Source of the DNA: Saccharicrinis fermentans DSM 9555 = JCM 21142
GTDB lineage: Bacteria; Bacteroidota; Bacteroidia; Bacteroidales; Marinilabiliaceae
Assembly (NCBI RefSeq): GCF_000517085.1
Contig: NZ_KI912107.1
Span: 5,143,980 to 5,207,979 of the forward strand
DNA: 64,000 nt
Direction of reading: 5' to 3'
Position numbers and translations under genes: made by a program. The notes below the pieces were generated by a model. It was not told the origin of the DNA, did not search any database, and worked only from the letters and a program-made list of their open reading frames with translations. This document shows positions 1-8,971 of the stretch, piece after piece (position 1 is the stretch's first letter; each line of letters begins with the position of its first letter).

Positions 1-272
1 CTTCCTTCCCCGTTACCTTGGCGTAGTTTGTTCAGGATAATATCTGAGGTGTAACCCCAGCGTATCTCTTCTCCTGTAAACTTTTCTTTGGCGGTGACAT
101 CAATATTTTCGAATGTCTTTTGAGGGGCTTCGTAGCTAGAACCGAAGGTAACCAGCATGATACCGTCTTTGTTTCCTAGTTCAAACTCATTTGAGGAGTT
201 GTCATCATCGCAAGCAGGCAGTAATACCGCTATTGCAAATAAGATTACAAGTTTTTTTTTAATACTAAACAT
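1..272 (-). CDS. cbiK: CbiK-like cobaltochelatase lipoprotein (partial, cut by window edge)
   Basis: Reading the minus strand from an ATG at 272 gives at least 90 codons that run off the window at base 1. The first 21 residues form a lipoprotein signal ending in the lipobox LPAC. After a short acidic linker (DDDNSSNEFE) the motif GIMLVTFGSSY matches the first strand of CbiK/sirohydrochlorin cobaltochelatase, followed by EIRWGYTSDIILNKL, also typical of CbiK. The family inserts Co2+ into sirohydrochlorin in anaerobic B12 synthesis; exported CbiK forms are known (CbiKP of Desulfovibrio). The start lies 38 bases after the TonB receptor stop, so it probably shares the riboswitch-controlled transcript. 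The lipid anchor suggests a periplasmic role such as cobalt or tetrapyrrole handling; that is inference. Catalytic histidines lie beyond the edge and cannot be checked. Confidence 0.75.
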   Translation of the reverse strand, partial: MFSIKKKLVILFAIAVLLPACDDDNSSNEFELGNKDGIMLVTFGSSYEAPQKTFENIDVTAKEKFTGEEIRWGYTSDIILNKLRQGNGEG

Positions 273-310
273 AGTGTTTGATTTTAATGAATGTTTATTT
301 TGGTTGATAA

Positions 311-2590
311 TTAGTTTGTCTGTTTTTCTTTGGCGAATTGAATTTTAATACCTGCATAAAGTGTTCTTCCAGGATTTAATGTTCCATAATGAGATCCATA
401 TGGACTATCGTCCACATAGTTGAATATATTATCAATGCCAGAGGTTAATGTGATATCCATATTTTTAAATTGTTTGTATTCGTAATTGGCTGTTAGCTTC
501 CATAGTTGATAGGGTTTGGCATAGCTTTTTGTCAAATCTTCTTCCAGATAAAATTTTTCTGATTTGTAAACGCCTGATATAAGTAGGTTTAGTTTGTTTT
601 TTAAGCATTTTTTATTCCAGGATACTTTAAGAGTTGCGCTGTGTTTTGATACGCCATTTAATGGGATGTTCTCTGTCATATTTTTGGCATCCACATAGCT
701 ATACCCTCCTTGCAGTGAGATGGGATGACTTATTCTGTAGCTGAAATAGTAATCGATGCCCAAGGTTCGTGCATTATCAATATTGTAGCGCATTTTGGTT
801 TCTTCAATGCCTTGACGGGCATGTTCGTATTCCGTGGGAATAATTTCGAAGTCTATCTTATCGTAGATTCTGTTGTGATATACATTGAATCCGGTTGTGA
901 TTGTTTTCAATTTAATTTCTGGTGCGTATGATAAATAATGGGAGCGTTGAGGTTTTAATTCTTCATTGCCTAAATAGAGACGTAATGCTCCCATTCGTTC
1001 ACTTTTGTAGTAGTAGTATAGCTCTTTCAGCGTTGGACTTTTGAAACCATATGCGTAATTGACTCTGTGGGTTATTTTTGACTGTTTGTACATGGCTGAA
1101 ACCTTGGGTGTTGCCGAAGTGCCTGTGATATTATGTGATAGTAAACGTAATCCCGCAACCAAGACGGTTTTTTTAGTTAGCTTTATTTCATCCTGACAAT
1201 AAATAGATGCAGTATGGGCTGATACCGTGGGTTTTGTTAATCGGTATTTGGCTTCAAGCTTATCGCTCATCAGTTCAGCACCCATACTTAATTTGTTCTT
1301 TGAGTTCATATGTACAACAGTTTTAAACTGTGCATTTATGATTCTTTGTGCCGAATTTCTAAAACGATCGCCAGGATAATAGGTCACCTTAATTAGATCG
1401 TCATTTGTGATGTATGTCTCATTATATTTGTATGGATATTCGTTGTAATACAAGTAATTTCCATAATCAATATTCAGCTCCATATAGTTTTTGTTTTTTA
1501 ACTTATAGTATACACCCAATGCTGCATTTTGATTGTTGTAATAATAGTTATGCATTCGTCCTTTAAATGGAAAGTAAAGCGTTTTTTCGTACCAAGAAGC
1601 GTGCGTATGTATTTGTAGTTTTTTTGAAAAATGGTAATCAAAATTTTGGGTGATGGTATAACCACGTGATTTGTTTACTGGTTTATCATATGTGCGAACT
1701 AAAAAAGGTAGGTTGTGATTGCTTTCCCAAGATGGATTATATTTCATGTTATTGAGCTGCCAACCATCGATTTGTTGATAGGAGAACGTTGTTTTTGAAG
1801 AAAGTGCTCCTTTGTTGTAGGAGAAGGCGTTGAATTGTTTGAAATCACCATACTCTCCCATTCGCGTGTTGTTAGAGATGGTAGTTTTCTTCTTTTCTTT
1901 TTTTGTAATGATATTGATTACCCCGGCAATGGCATCGGATCCATATAGGGTTGAAGATGCCCCTTTGACAATTTCAATTTGTTCAATATCATCTGTGCTG
2001 ATTCTACTAAGGTCGGTATATCCTCCAACTCCACCAGTGAGCCTTTTGCCATTTAGAAGGATGAGTACATAATCTGCGCCCAGTCCGTTAATTTTTATAT
2101 TTGTACCCATGGAGCTGGATGTGAAATCAACCGAGGATGAGATGCCGGATATAATATCTTCCATATTTCGCCCTGCTATTTCCTGAATATCTTTCTGGGT
2201 GATGATTTCCGTTTGTACCGGTACATCATCTACTCTATGTTGTGTTCCCGTTCCGGTGACAACAATGGGGTTCATCTTATAGGAGGAAGGGCTTAGGGTG
2301 ATGTCAATATGGTTGATGCCTTTATTCACATGAACCGTGGTGCAAAATTTTTCATATCCTATATGCGAAACGCACAAATTGTATGTTCCTGTAGAAGAAG
2401 GGTGAAGTTTATACGAGCCATCTTTTTTAGTAATGGTGGCTGTGTTATACAGACTGTCGATATATACATTGGCAAAGGGTAAGACCTCCTGGGTGCCGCT
2501 ACAGCTTACGTTCCCCTCGAGGATAATATTTTGTGCATATGTTGTCATGCATATGAATAACGTAACAACGCTCAGTATGTTTTTATACAT
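311..2590 (-). CDS. btuB: TonB-dependent outer-membrane receptor, BtuB-like (corrinoid uptake)
   Basis: A 759-aa outer-membrane receptor. I chose the start at 2590 (MYKNILSVVTLF, a good signal peptide ending in TYAQ) because upstream codons lie inside the riboswitch leader. Order: signal peptide 1-20; carboxypeptidase-like regulatory domain about 25-110; TonB-box-like NPIVVTGTG; plug domain with QIEIVKGASSTLYGSDAIAGVINI; then a beta-barrel to the C-terminus. The cobalamin riboswitch directly upstream and the CbiK-like gene directly downstream point to vitamin B12, cobinamide or another corrin precursor as substrate. The plug and barrel alone would not separate B12 from other siderophore-like ligands, so the substrate rests on context. 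Confidence 0.85.
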   Translation of the reverse strand: MYKNILSVVTLFICMTTYAQNIILEGNVSCSGTQEVLPFANVYIDSLYNTATITKKDGSYKLHPSSTGTYNLCVSHIGYEKFCTTVHVNKGINHIDITLSPSSYKMNPIVVTGTGTQHRVDDVPVQTEIITQKDIQEIAGRNMEDIISGISSSVDFTSSSMGTNIKINGLGADYVLILLNGKRLTGGVGGYTDLSRISTDDIEQIEIVKGASSTLYGSDAIAGVINIITKKEKKKTTISNNTRMGEYGDFKQFNAFSYNKGALSSKTTFSYQQIDGWQLNNMKYNPSWESNHNLPFLVRTYDKPVNKSRGYTITQNFDYHFSKKLQIHTHASWYEKTLYFPFKGRMHNYYYNNQNAALGVYYKLKNKNYMELNIDYGNYLYYNEYPYKYNETYITNDDLIKVTYYPGDRFRNSAQRIINAQFKTVVHMNSKNKLSMGAELMSDKLEAKYRLTKPTVSAHTASIYCQDEIKLTKKTVLVAGLRLLSHNITGTSATPKVSAMYKQSKITHRVNYAYGFKSPTLKELYYYYKSERMGALRLYLGNEELKPQRSHYLSYAPEIKLKTITTGFNVYHNRIYDKIDFEIIPTEYEHARQGIEETKMRYNIDNARTLGIDYYFSYRISHPISLQGGYSYVDAKNMTENIPLNGVSKHSATLKVSWNKKCLKNKLNLLISGVYKSEKFYLEEDLTKSYAKPYQLWKLTANYEYKQFKNMDITLTSGIDNIFNYVDDSPYGSHYGTLNPGRTLYAGIKIQFAKEKQTN

Positions 2591-2699
2591 AGATAACGGT
2601 TCTATGCAACCAGAAAAGTAGCTCGTAAAAGCAAGTGTACAAATAAAACACAGAACAATTTTAACCTCTTTTCCCGGAAGCTTAAAATAAAAAGTTATT

Positions 2700-2890
2700 G
2701 CAATGGCAGGTTTCCTGACTTGTCCTTCTTTGTAACCTTCCCATTCGATTTTTGTCGAACAGTGGTGTAGATACAAAAGATTTTAATTGTTGTTGCAATT
2801 AAAACCCGGACTTACAGTAGCGGGTACTGTTCCGGATTTTCACCGGATTCCCTCTCTTATCTCAACTGTAGAAGAGATAATCACCATTAT
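2700..2890 (-). promoter_or_regulatory. Cobalamin riboswitch (AdoCbl class leader)
   Basis: On the minus strand the leader contains the recognisable parts of a cobalamin riboswitch: the GGTGAAAATCCGGAACAGT segment followed by ACCCGCTACTGTAAGTCCGG, then ACCACTG, GGGAAGG, and the closing GTCAGGAAACCTGCC box at about 2704-2722. The 3' end of the aptamer lies about 110 bases before the receptor ATG, so ligand binding would shut off the receptor and the CbiK-like gene. It does not lead into the divergent cbiJ-cbiD gene. Confidence 0.95.
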
Positions 2891-2897
2891 TTTGCGA

Positions 2898-2905
2898 CAA
2901 ATATA
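2898..2905 (-). promoter_or_regulatory. Promoter -7 box for the riboswitch transcript
   Basis: On the minus strand TATATTTG fits the Bacteroidota -7 consensus TAnnTTTG and lies about 8 bases before the first conserved riboswitch bases, which is where a transcript start would be expected. No clear -33 TTG was found, so this rests on the -7 box and position. Confidence 0.5.
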
Positions 2906-2984
2906 TAAAAAATTTATTTAGGTAAATAGATTGCGCAAATAAGTTTTATGATAACATGAGGGTTTTTAATTATCTATGAATTTT

Positions 2985-2992
2985 TACTTTTG
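2985..2992 (+). promoter_or_regulatory. Possible promoter -7 box for the CbiJ-CbiD gene
   Basis: TACTTTTG matches TAnnTTTG and sits 47 bases before the ATG at 3039. No convincing -33 element is visible. If real, the corrin synthesis gene has a promoter separate from the riboswitch transcript. Confidence 0.4.
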
Positions 2993-3038
2993 TCTTTTCA
3001 GGGCTTAGATAAAACAGTGAAAATTTAAGAAAAGGATT

Positions 3039-4868
3039 ATGGTATTGGTTTTTGGAGGAACAACAGAAGGGATGATAGTTGCAGAACTGTTTGATCAGAT
3101 AGGACAAGCATATTTTTATTCTACAAAGTCAGATGTGCATCAACAAATTAAAGGGAAAAGGATATTTGGAGCTATGAATCAGGAGGCTCTGAATACTTTT
3201 TGTGAAGAAAACAATATTCGATTGATAATTGATGCTGCCCATCCCTTTGCGAAGGAATTGCATCACAACATAGGTTGCGTTGCTGCGGCTAGGCAGATAG
3301 AGGTGATTCGTTATGAGCGGCAGTATTCTTCGTTTGCTTCTCCCTTGTTGCGGTATTTTGATTCGTATGAGGAGATGAATAATGCCTTATTGAATAGTAC
3401 GTATGAAAATATATTGGCCTTAACGGGGGTGCAGACGATCGAACGCTTTAAGTCGGTCGGAGAGAGTAAGCGGCTTTATTTTAGGATCTTAGATACGGCT
3501 TTGAGCAGGGAGAAAGCCAAGGCATCGGGTATTCCTTCTCATTATATTATACCCATGAAACCGGAAGGAGATAAGGATGGTTTGGTTGCTCTATCTAAAG
3601 AGCTGCATGCCGAACTTCTTATGAGTAAAGAGAGTGGAGAGTCGGGTTTTTTTGAGGCCAAGGTACAGGCTGCTTGTCAGTTGAATATACCGCTATGGGT
3701 GGTGCGTAGACCAGCTTTACCGCAATTTAAACAGGTAGCGAATAATCCGAAGGGATTTTTACAGTTGTTTTATGAGTTAAAAAAATCAGCATTAAAAGAA
3801 GAAGGAGTCTTAAGAAGAGGTTTTACAACCGGCACCTGTGTTGCGGCATGTGCCAAAGCCTGTTGTATCGCATTGATGGAAGGAGCGTTTCCTGCCTGGG
3901 TAGAGGTGGTTTTGCCGGGAGGAGAGAAAGTGAGACTGGTGATTTTTTCGCAGGAACTAAGTGAAAAATCGGCAGCTTGTGTCGTGGTGAAGGATGCAGG
4001 TGATGATGCCGACGTTACACATGCCAAAGAGATTGGTTGTGAGCTATCCATCAGTGATATTGTGGGTATTCATTTTCAGAGGGGTAAAGGTGTTGGTGAA
4101 GTCACTTTGCCTGGTTTGCAAGTGCAAGTTGGTGAGCCGGCGATCAATCCAGTTCCTCGTAAAATGATTACGGACATGCTAAGTCAGATGATAGAGGAAT
4201 ATCGTTTAGCACATGGTTTTGCTGTTAAGCCCTTTGTGCCGGAAGGGGAAGAGCTGGCCAAACAAACCTTTAACTCGCGTGTTGGTGTGCTTGGAGGTAT
4301 TTCAATTTTGGGCACCAGTGGTATAGTAGAGCCTTATTCCAATAAAGCATTTCTGGAGAGTATCCGGCAACAGGTTAGAGTGGCATTTGAAAGTACCTGT
4401 GGAGAGGTTGTTCTTACCTCAGGAAAAAGAAGTGAGAACAGACTGAAAGAAACATTTTCGCACCTGCCTTCGGTGGCCTTTATTCATTTTGGAAATATGG
4501 TGGGCGAAACCTTAAAATTGTCCGCCAAAGAAGGAATTGACAAAATAAATATGGCCCTGATGTTAGGGAAGGCCGTAAAACTTGCTGAGGGGCATATGGA
4601 TACTTATAGTAAGAAGGTGGTTTTTAATCCTGCGTTTATAGCCAATTTAGCTATGCAGGCCGGCTATGCAGAAGAGATTGTGGAACAAATAAAGAATCAA
4701 AAATTGGCCAATGCAATAACAGATATAATTCCTTTTTCGGAGGAGGAGCCTTTTTATAAGCAAGTAGCAGAGTTATGTCATCAGAATTGTTTGAAACTGC
4801 TACCCAAAGAATGTCGTTTTACTTTTTATCTGCAAGTAGGAGAGTTAGGGGCTGTGAAGGTGAGTTAA
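3039..4868 (+). CDS. cbiJD: CbiJ-CbiD fusion: precorrin-6A reductase plus cobalt-precorrin-5B C1-methyltransferase
   Basis: A 609-aa two-domain cytoplasmic enzyme of corrin-ring synthesis. Residues 1-250 are CbiJ/CobK-like: VLVFGGTTEG nucleotide-binding start, DAAHPFA, and ILALTGVQTI. Residues about 258-600 are CbiD: LRRGFTTGTCVAACAKA, VEVVLPGGEKV, VVKDAGDDADVTH and GTSGIVEPYS are diagnostic. CbiD methylates C1 of cobalt-precorrin-5B with SAM and CbiJ reduces cobalt-precorrin-6A. CbiD marks the anaerobic, early-cobalt route. The same fusion is common in Bacteroidota. No other cbi genes are present in the window, so the rest of the pathway must lie to the left or elsewhere. A strong terminator follows directly. 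Confidence 0.93.
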   Translation: MVLVFGGTTEGMIVAELFDQIGQAYFYSTKSDVHQQIKGKRIFGAMNQEALNTFCEENNIRLIIDAAHPFAKELHHNIGCVAAARQIEVIRYERQYSSFASPLLRYFDSYEEMNNALLNSTYENILALTGVQTIERFKSVGESKRLYFRILDTALSREKAKASGIPSHYIIPMKPEGDKDGLVALSKELHAELLMSKESGESGFFEAKVQAACQLNIPLWVVRRPALPQFKQVANNPKGFLQLFYELKKSALKEEGVLRRGFTTGTCVAACAKACCIALMEGAFPAWVEVVLPGGEKVRLVIFSQELSEKSAACVVVKDAGDDADVTHAKEIGCELSISDIVGIHFQRGKGVGEVTLPGLQVQVGEPAINPVPRKMITDMLSQMIEEYRLAHGFAVKPFVPEGEELAKQTFNSRVGVLGGISILGTSGIVEPYSNKAFLESIRQQVRVAFESTCGEVVLTSGKRSENRLKETFSHLPSVAFIHFGNMVGETLKLSAKEGIDKINMALMLGKAVKLAEGHMDTYSKKVVFNPAFIANLAMQAGYAEEIVEQIKNQKLANAITDIIPFSEEEPFYKQVAELCHQNCLKLLPKECRFTFYLQVGELGAVKVS

Positions 4869-4873
4869 AAAAG

Positions 4874-4912
4874 CGAGCAACGACTTTTATGTTTAGTGTT
4901 GCTCGTTTTTTT
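4874..4912 (+). terminator. Intrinsic terminator after CbiJ-CbiD gene
   Basis: CGAGCAAC at 4874-4881 pairs perfectly with GTTGCTCG at 4898-4905 and is followed by a run of T to 4912. It starts 6 bases after the stop codon. It also separates this gene from the convergent rhamnose operon. Confidence 0.85.
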
Positions 4913-4931
4913 AGCTGGTAGTGTTTTCTAC

Positions 4932-6230
4932 TTAGCCTAGAAACTTCTTTCTTAAAGCTTCAACTTGCGCATCGTTGATTGGAAATAATGTTCCCAGGGG
5001 TGCTCCCATCACCAGTGATTTGGCACTAAATTCAGCCACCTCTAATCTATCAAAGGTCTGTAATAGTTTATCACCGGTTACTAGAAATGAATCATTGGAA
5101 ATAAGTACAGAAGGCACTGATTCGCTCAGTAATTCAGGTATTGTATTGTCGCCTTCAAAATGAGTTCCAAAAGGCAGGCAAGGAACATCTTGCAGGAATA
5201 TCCAGCTTTCAGGAATGGTTCTCACATCAAATTTAACACCTGTTGTTCCATAGGCCATGAGATGAGGTGGTTGTGTAAGGATGATAGAGTTGATGTGAGG
5301 ATTCATCTCGTAAATTTTCTGATGAAGAGAAAAGGATCGACTGGGTGTTTTTTCAGGCTCTGCTTTACCATCTTTTATTTGTACGATGTCATCGGGCATG
5401 ATATCCCAGCGCGCAACATTGGGAGGTGTAATCAAAAAGTCATTGTCTTTCCAACGCACCGATACTGTTCCATATGAACTAATCATTAAACCTTGATCAC
5501 AAGCTCGTCTGACAATATTGCAAATATCCTGACGGATAGAGCGCTCTTCAGGTGGGTAGGAGACCACTTTATTCTTAGGTATGTCGTATGGAATTTGCAC
5601 TTCAAATGACTTGATTTGTTCATCTGTCAGATAAACAGGCTCACCTATCGTTTTAGCATTAATGATGGTTCTTGCACAAAATTCCAGCGTTTCAAAGCGA
5701 GTGTAAGCATCCATCATATCCGAACCGCCTAATACGGTGCCATGATTTTCCATGATTACTGCCATATTATTGCTATCCTTAAACTGGGCTGCAATTTTGG
5801 CTCCTAACTCTTCACTACCCGGCATGCCGTAGGGTGCATAACCAATGGAACCACAAATTTCCTTGGCTTGTGGAATGATATTCGTATTGGGAATATTTCG
5901 TACGATACTAAAGGAAACCAAAGCGGGTGGATGTGCATGAATAACTGCTTTTATTTCAGGTCGCACATCATAAATGGCTTTGTGAAATGGAAATTCTGAT
6001 GAAGGGGTGTGATCGCCGATTATGGTGCCGTCTTTTTTTACACAAATGATATCTTTTTCGGTTAATGTACCTTTGTCGATGGCCGATGGTGTTACCCATA
6101 TGTCGCCATTTTCATCTTTAATGGAAATGTTACCACCTGAGGTAGTCGTCATCCCATTTTTATAGATCCTACTAATTACCTTTGTTATCTGCACTTTGGG
6201 GTGCATTAACTTTACGTCTAATTGTTTCAT
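4932..6230 (-). CDS. Two-domain class II aldolase/adducin protein with a degenerate second domain
   Basis: 432 aa, two copies of the class II aldolase fold. The first half (about 8-215) keeps the residues that bind zinc in fuculose- and rhamnulose-phosphate aldolases: Glu in SSEFPFH, both His in HAHPP, and His in ENHGTVLGG. The second half (about 232-430) aligns in the same order but reads SRSFSLH, LTQPP and SNDSFLVTG, so all four ligand positions are replaced. It is the last gene of the rhamnose operon, 113 bases after the kinase. The family cleaves ketose 1-phosphates to dihydroxyacetone phosphate and an aldehyde. Here the first half may do so and the second half is probably structural or regulatory. 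The exact substrate is uncertain; an L-fuculose-phosphate or similar role is possible. Confidence 0.8.
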   Translation of the reverse strand: MKQLDVKLMHPKVQITKVISRIYKNGMTTTSGGNISIKDENGDIWVTPSAIDKGTLTEKDIICVKKDGTIIGDHTPSSEFPFHKAIYDVRPEIKAVIHAHPPALVSFSIVRNIPNTNIIPQAKEICGSIGYAPYGMPGSEELGAKIAAQFKDSNNMAVIMENHGTVLGGSDMMDAYTRFETLEFCARTIINAKTIGEPVYLTDEQIKSFEVQIPYDIPKNKVVSYPPEERSIRQDICNIVRRACDQGLMISSYGTVSVRWKDNDFLITPPNVARWDIMPDDIVQIKDGKAEPEKTPSRSFSLHQKIYEMNPHINSIILTQPPHLMAYGTTGVKFDVRTIPESWIFLQDVPCLPFGTHFEGDNTIPELLSESVPSVLISNDSFLVTGDKLLQTFDRLEVAEFSAKSLVMGAPLGTLFPINDAQVEALRKKFLG

Positions 6231-6343
6231 ATACTCTAATTAAATTTATCTTTTAGTGGACTTACGAACCTGACTTACTCGTTACTTTATGTTGGAGAAT
6301 GACTTTCTTGGAGTTCGCGGCCAATTTTTTCTGATGTATTTTA

Positions 6344-7720
6344 TTAAACCAAACGTCTTATTTCTTGCATGAATTCATTTGTGTCCATGCCAAATCCATC
6401 TATTTGATCTGCAATTACCAATGCTGCACCAAGTGCGCTAGCATTGTCAATATCTGAGGTAAAGACTTTTTTGTTTGAAAAGTGCTTTGTTAGAATATTT
6501 AAAAATATTGGATTTCTAGCAAAACCACCAGAAACATATATTACCTCCGTTTGATCGTTTGATGGTATGATGAGGTTGATAGAAGCAATGCATAAATGAG
6601 TTAATTCCATCACCATATAGGAATATGCTTCATTAAAAGAATAAAAAACGGATAAGTCTATTTTGCTTATCCCTCTCTCGAACTCGTTTATCCCCATTGG
6701 AAAGAAAACCCGATTATCACCAAGTTGTTTATATAATGTTTTAATTAAATTTTCTTGATACGGAATATTTTTGTAATAATCAGAATCGACTTTGAAATAA
6801 GTATTTAGCATTTTTACGAATTGTTCGTGGTAATGCCCCATGAATAAACGGGATGATTTCACCTGCTGTTTTTGAGTACTTAAAAAGCATAGGCAATCAT
6901 TCATTAGTTGATGACTGGTTAATGGTTCATTGTTATAAGGATTCATGCTAATGCACCAAGTGCCTGTGGAGACTAGGATGAATTTCTCTGTTGAATTTTC
7001 CAGATAGGGTACCAATGAAGCGGAGCTATCATGGATACCCACGCCTGTTTTTATTGGCTTCCCTTTGATGTTTGCATGGTATACGGTATTATTGTTTACC
7101 GGAGTGGGAAGGTCTACTTTTAGCTCTTTTACCCATGTGTGGTATTGCATCTGATCAAAATTCCACATAAAGGTATGACAACCTATTGAAGTTGGTTCTG
7201 AGCACAACTTACCGGTTAGTATGTAGGAGAGGTATTGGGGAAGATGAAGAATGTTTTTTACCTGATTCCAAATCTCTTGTTTTTCTTTCTTTAGCCAAAG
7301 TATTTGAATGCCTGCATTTAATAGTAGGCCTAAAGCAGGACTGGCTGTTTGACGACAGAATTCATTTACTCCACCATATTTTGCAAACAAGGTGTTTTGA
7401 ATATCAGTATTGATAGCCTTTAAATAGTTATATATGGGGGTTAATAAGCCTCCTTCTTTATTTAAAAAAGCCAAGGATGCTCCATAGGTTGAAAAATTAA
7501 TTCCTTGAATGTCATACTTGGCATTCTCTATAAGTCTGTTTAAAGTGTCAACTATCCAATTTTGAATATGTATGATGTCATCACACTCAAAGCCACTTTC
7601 ATCAACCGTAGTTTTAAATTTTTGCTCGCTCTGATATATTATTTTCAGTTTCTGGTCGAATAACAAAAATTTTTTATTGGTTTTACCAATGTCAAATATT
7701 GCAATAGCTTTAGATATCAT
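6344..7720 (-). CDS. rhaB: FGGY-family sugar kinase, probable rhamnulokinase
   Basis: 458 aa. The N-terminal phosphate-binding motif AIFDIGKTNKKFLLFD, the central ILVSTGTWCISMNP (phosphate 2 region) and the C-terminal VIYVSGGFARNP followed by ASALGAALVI (adenosine site) define the FGGY kinase family of two actin-like domains. It would phosphorylate L-rhamnulose to L-rhamnulose 1-phosphate in the cytoplasm. The substrate is assigned from its place between the RhaE-type aldolase (2 bases upstream) and the two-domain aldolase in a rhamnose operon. The sequence differs from classical RhaB, so a related pentulose or fuculose kinase role cannot be ruled out from sequence alone. Confidence 0.78.
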   Translation of the reverse strand: MISKAIAIFDIGKTNKKFLLFDQKLKIIYQSEQKFKTTVDESGFECDDIIHIQNWIVDTLNRLIENAKYDIQGINFSTYGASLAFLNKEGGLLTPIYNYLKAINTDIQNTLFAKYGGVNEFCRQTASPALGLLLNAGIQILWLKKEKQEIWNQVKNILHLPQYLSYILTGKLCSEPTSIGCHTFMWNFDQMQYHTWVKELKVDLPTPVNNNTVYHANIKGKPIKTGVGIHDSSASLVPYLENSTEKFILVSTGTWCISMNPYNNEPLTSHQLMNDCLCFLSTQKQQVKSSRLFMGHYHEQFVKMLNTYFKVDSDYYKNIPYQENLIKTLYKQLGDNRVFFPMGINEFERGISKIDLSVFYSFNEAYSYMVMELTHLCIASINLIIPSNDQTEVIYVSGGFARNPIFLNILTKHFSNKKVFTSDIDNASALGAALVIADQIDGFGMDTNEFMQEIRRLV

Positions 7721-7722
7721 TA

Positions 7723-8838
7723 TTACTTATTTTCTTTAGATATTTTTCTGCGGTAATTTTCTACCTCCCAATGATCAATAAAGTTAATCTGCATCTGGGT
7801 CATAGGTCTGGGTCCTCCAAAATATTTTGATAAATAACTAATCTTCATCATATCCTTGTAAACATCCAGCACTATTTTTGCTGCGCGCAGGTTGTCCTCT
7901 ATGCAGATAAGACCGTGACCTTCGTATGCGATCACTTTGGGGTAATAACCATTGATTTTCCTGAAGTCTGCAATTTTCATATTTACATCTTCTTGATCTG
8001 TAATAAACAGATATTTAGATTTACAGTACACTATATTGTCCGGTGTAAATGGAATATTCACCTCTGAGAAGGCAGTGCTATTTCTTACGAATAGTTGTGT
8101 TAACTTACTGTTGTCGATGATTTTGTATTTTTTTTCTTCGTTGTTTTGTATGTTAATCTGCTCAGCAAACCGTTTCAGTGCAAGATCCTCATGTACATTT
8201 TTGTCGGAAGGATAAGGAATGTCATTTTTTAATTTTTCTTCAATAAAAGTGTAGATATTATTGATTTCTTCACAAGTATTCGCACCTACGAATACCCCAT
8301 GGTTCTCAAGAAAAATAATTTGTGCTTCTTTGTTTTTGCGGGTGCGATATTTTTGCAATGCGAAACGAACCTCTTTAAAGAGTGCATAGCCAGGGTTGGT
8401 ATAGGGCACATAAATCACTTCATCACCAAATATTTCATTGATTACTTTCTCAGCATTTTTAGCACATAACACGCCATTAACAGCCGTTGGATGTGTATGC
8501 ACAATGTACGCATATTGAATTATTTCGTGCATGCTGGCTTCCACCGAAGGTCTTTTGCCTATGGGAGATAAGACTGCGTTTAGCAGATCCTGTTTGACCT
8601 CCACCTCTCTTGTAGAGGTGTCATTACTGTATTTTTTCTGAGAAAGGATTTGCATCTTTCTTCTGTCTAAACACACAAAATCATCTATTTTTATGATTGC
8701 CATTGATGTACCACTGGCCTTGACCCACATTTTGTCCTTGTTTTTAAAGGAGCTATTGCCACCTCCCGCAATGATATATGCGGGATTCTGACCAAATGAT
8801 TGAGATATTTTGATTAAATGATTGAGATTATTTTTCAT
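7723..8838 (-). CDS. RhaE-type class II aldolase (rhamnulose-1-phosphate aldolase-like)
   Basis: I start it at 8838 (MKNNLNHLIKISQ, 371 aa); a longer reading to 8946 adds 36 residues that look non-conserved. Features of the aldolase half of RhaE/RhaEW proteins: IAGGGNSSFK, MWVKASGTSM, SVEASMHEII (metal Glu), IVHTHPTAVN (two metal His) and LENHGVFVGA (third His). All expected metal ligands are present. It would split L-rhamnulose 1-phosphate into dihydroxyacetone phosphate and L-lactaldehyde. In many bacteria this module is fused to a lactaldehyde dehydrogenase; here it stands alone, and no dehydrogenase or reductase for lactaldehyde is found in the window. It lies between rhaA and the kinase. 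Confidence 0.82.
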   Translation of the reverse strand: MKNNLNHLIKISQSFGQNPAYIIAGGGNSSFKNKDKMWVKASGTSMAIIKIDDFVCLDRRKMQILSQKKYSNDTSTREVEVKQDLLNAVLSPIGKRPSVEASMHEIIQYAYIVHTHPTAVNGVLCAKNAEKVINEIFGDEVIYVPYTNPGYALFKEVRFALQKYRTRKNKEAQIIFLENHGVFVGANTCEEINNIYTFIEEKLKNDIPYPSDKNVHEDLALKRFAEQINIQNNEEKKYKIIDNSKLTQLFVRNSTAFSEVNIPFTPDNIVYCKSKYLFITDQEDVNMKIADFRKINGYYPKVIAYEGHGLICIEDNLRAAKIVLDVYKDMMKISYLSKYFGGPRPMTQMQINFIDHWEVENYRRKISKENK

Positions 8839-8971
8839 AAGAAGATTTTTAAGGGCGATCAACAAAAACATAGGAGTAGAGAGTCGAATTATATTGAAGC
8901 ATCCAAGAGAGGTGGGTAAAAATTGCTTAGGAATGATACTGCACAATACAATTACCCAACTCTATTAATAA

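Noticed and set aside
157-348. 63-codon plus-strand frame at the left edge
   Set aside because: Antisense to the CbiK-like lipoprotein start and the receptor 3' end; no recognisable features.
2591-2776. Longer N-terminus of the TonB receptor
   Set aside because: The extra 62 codons are translated riboswitch leader; the real signal peptide starts at 2590.
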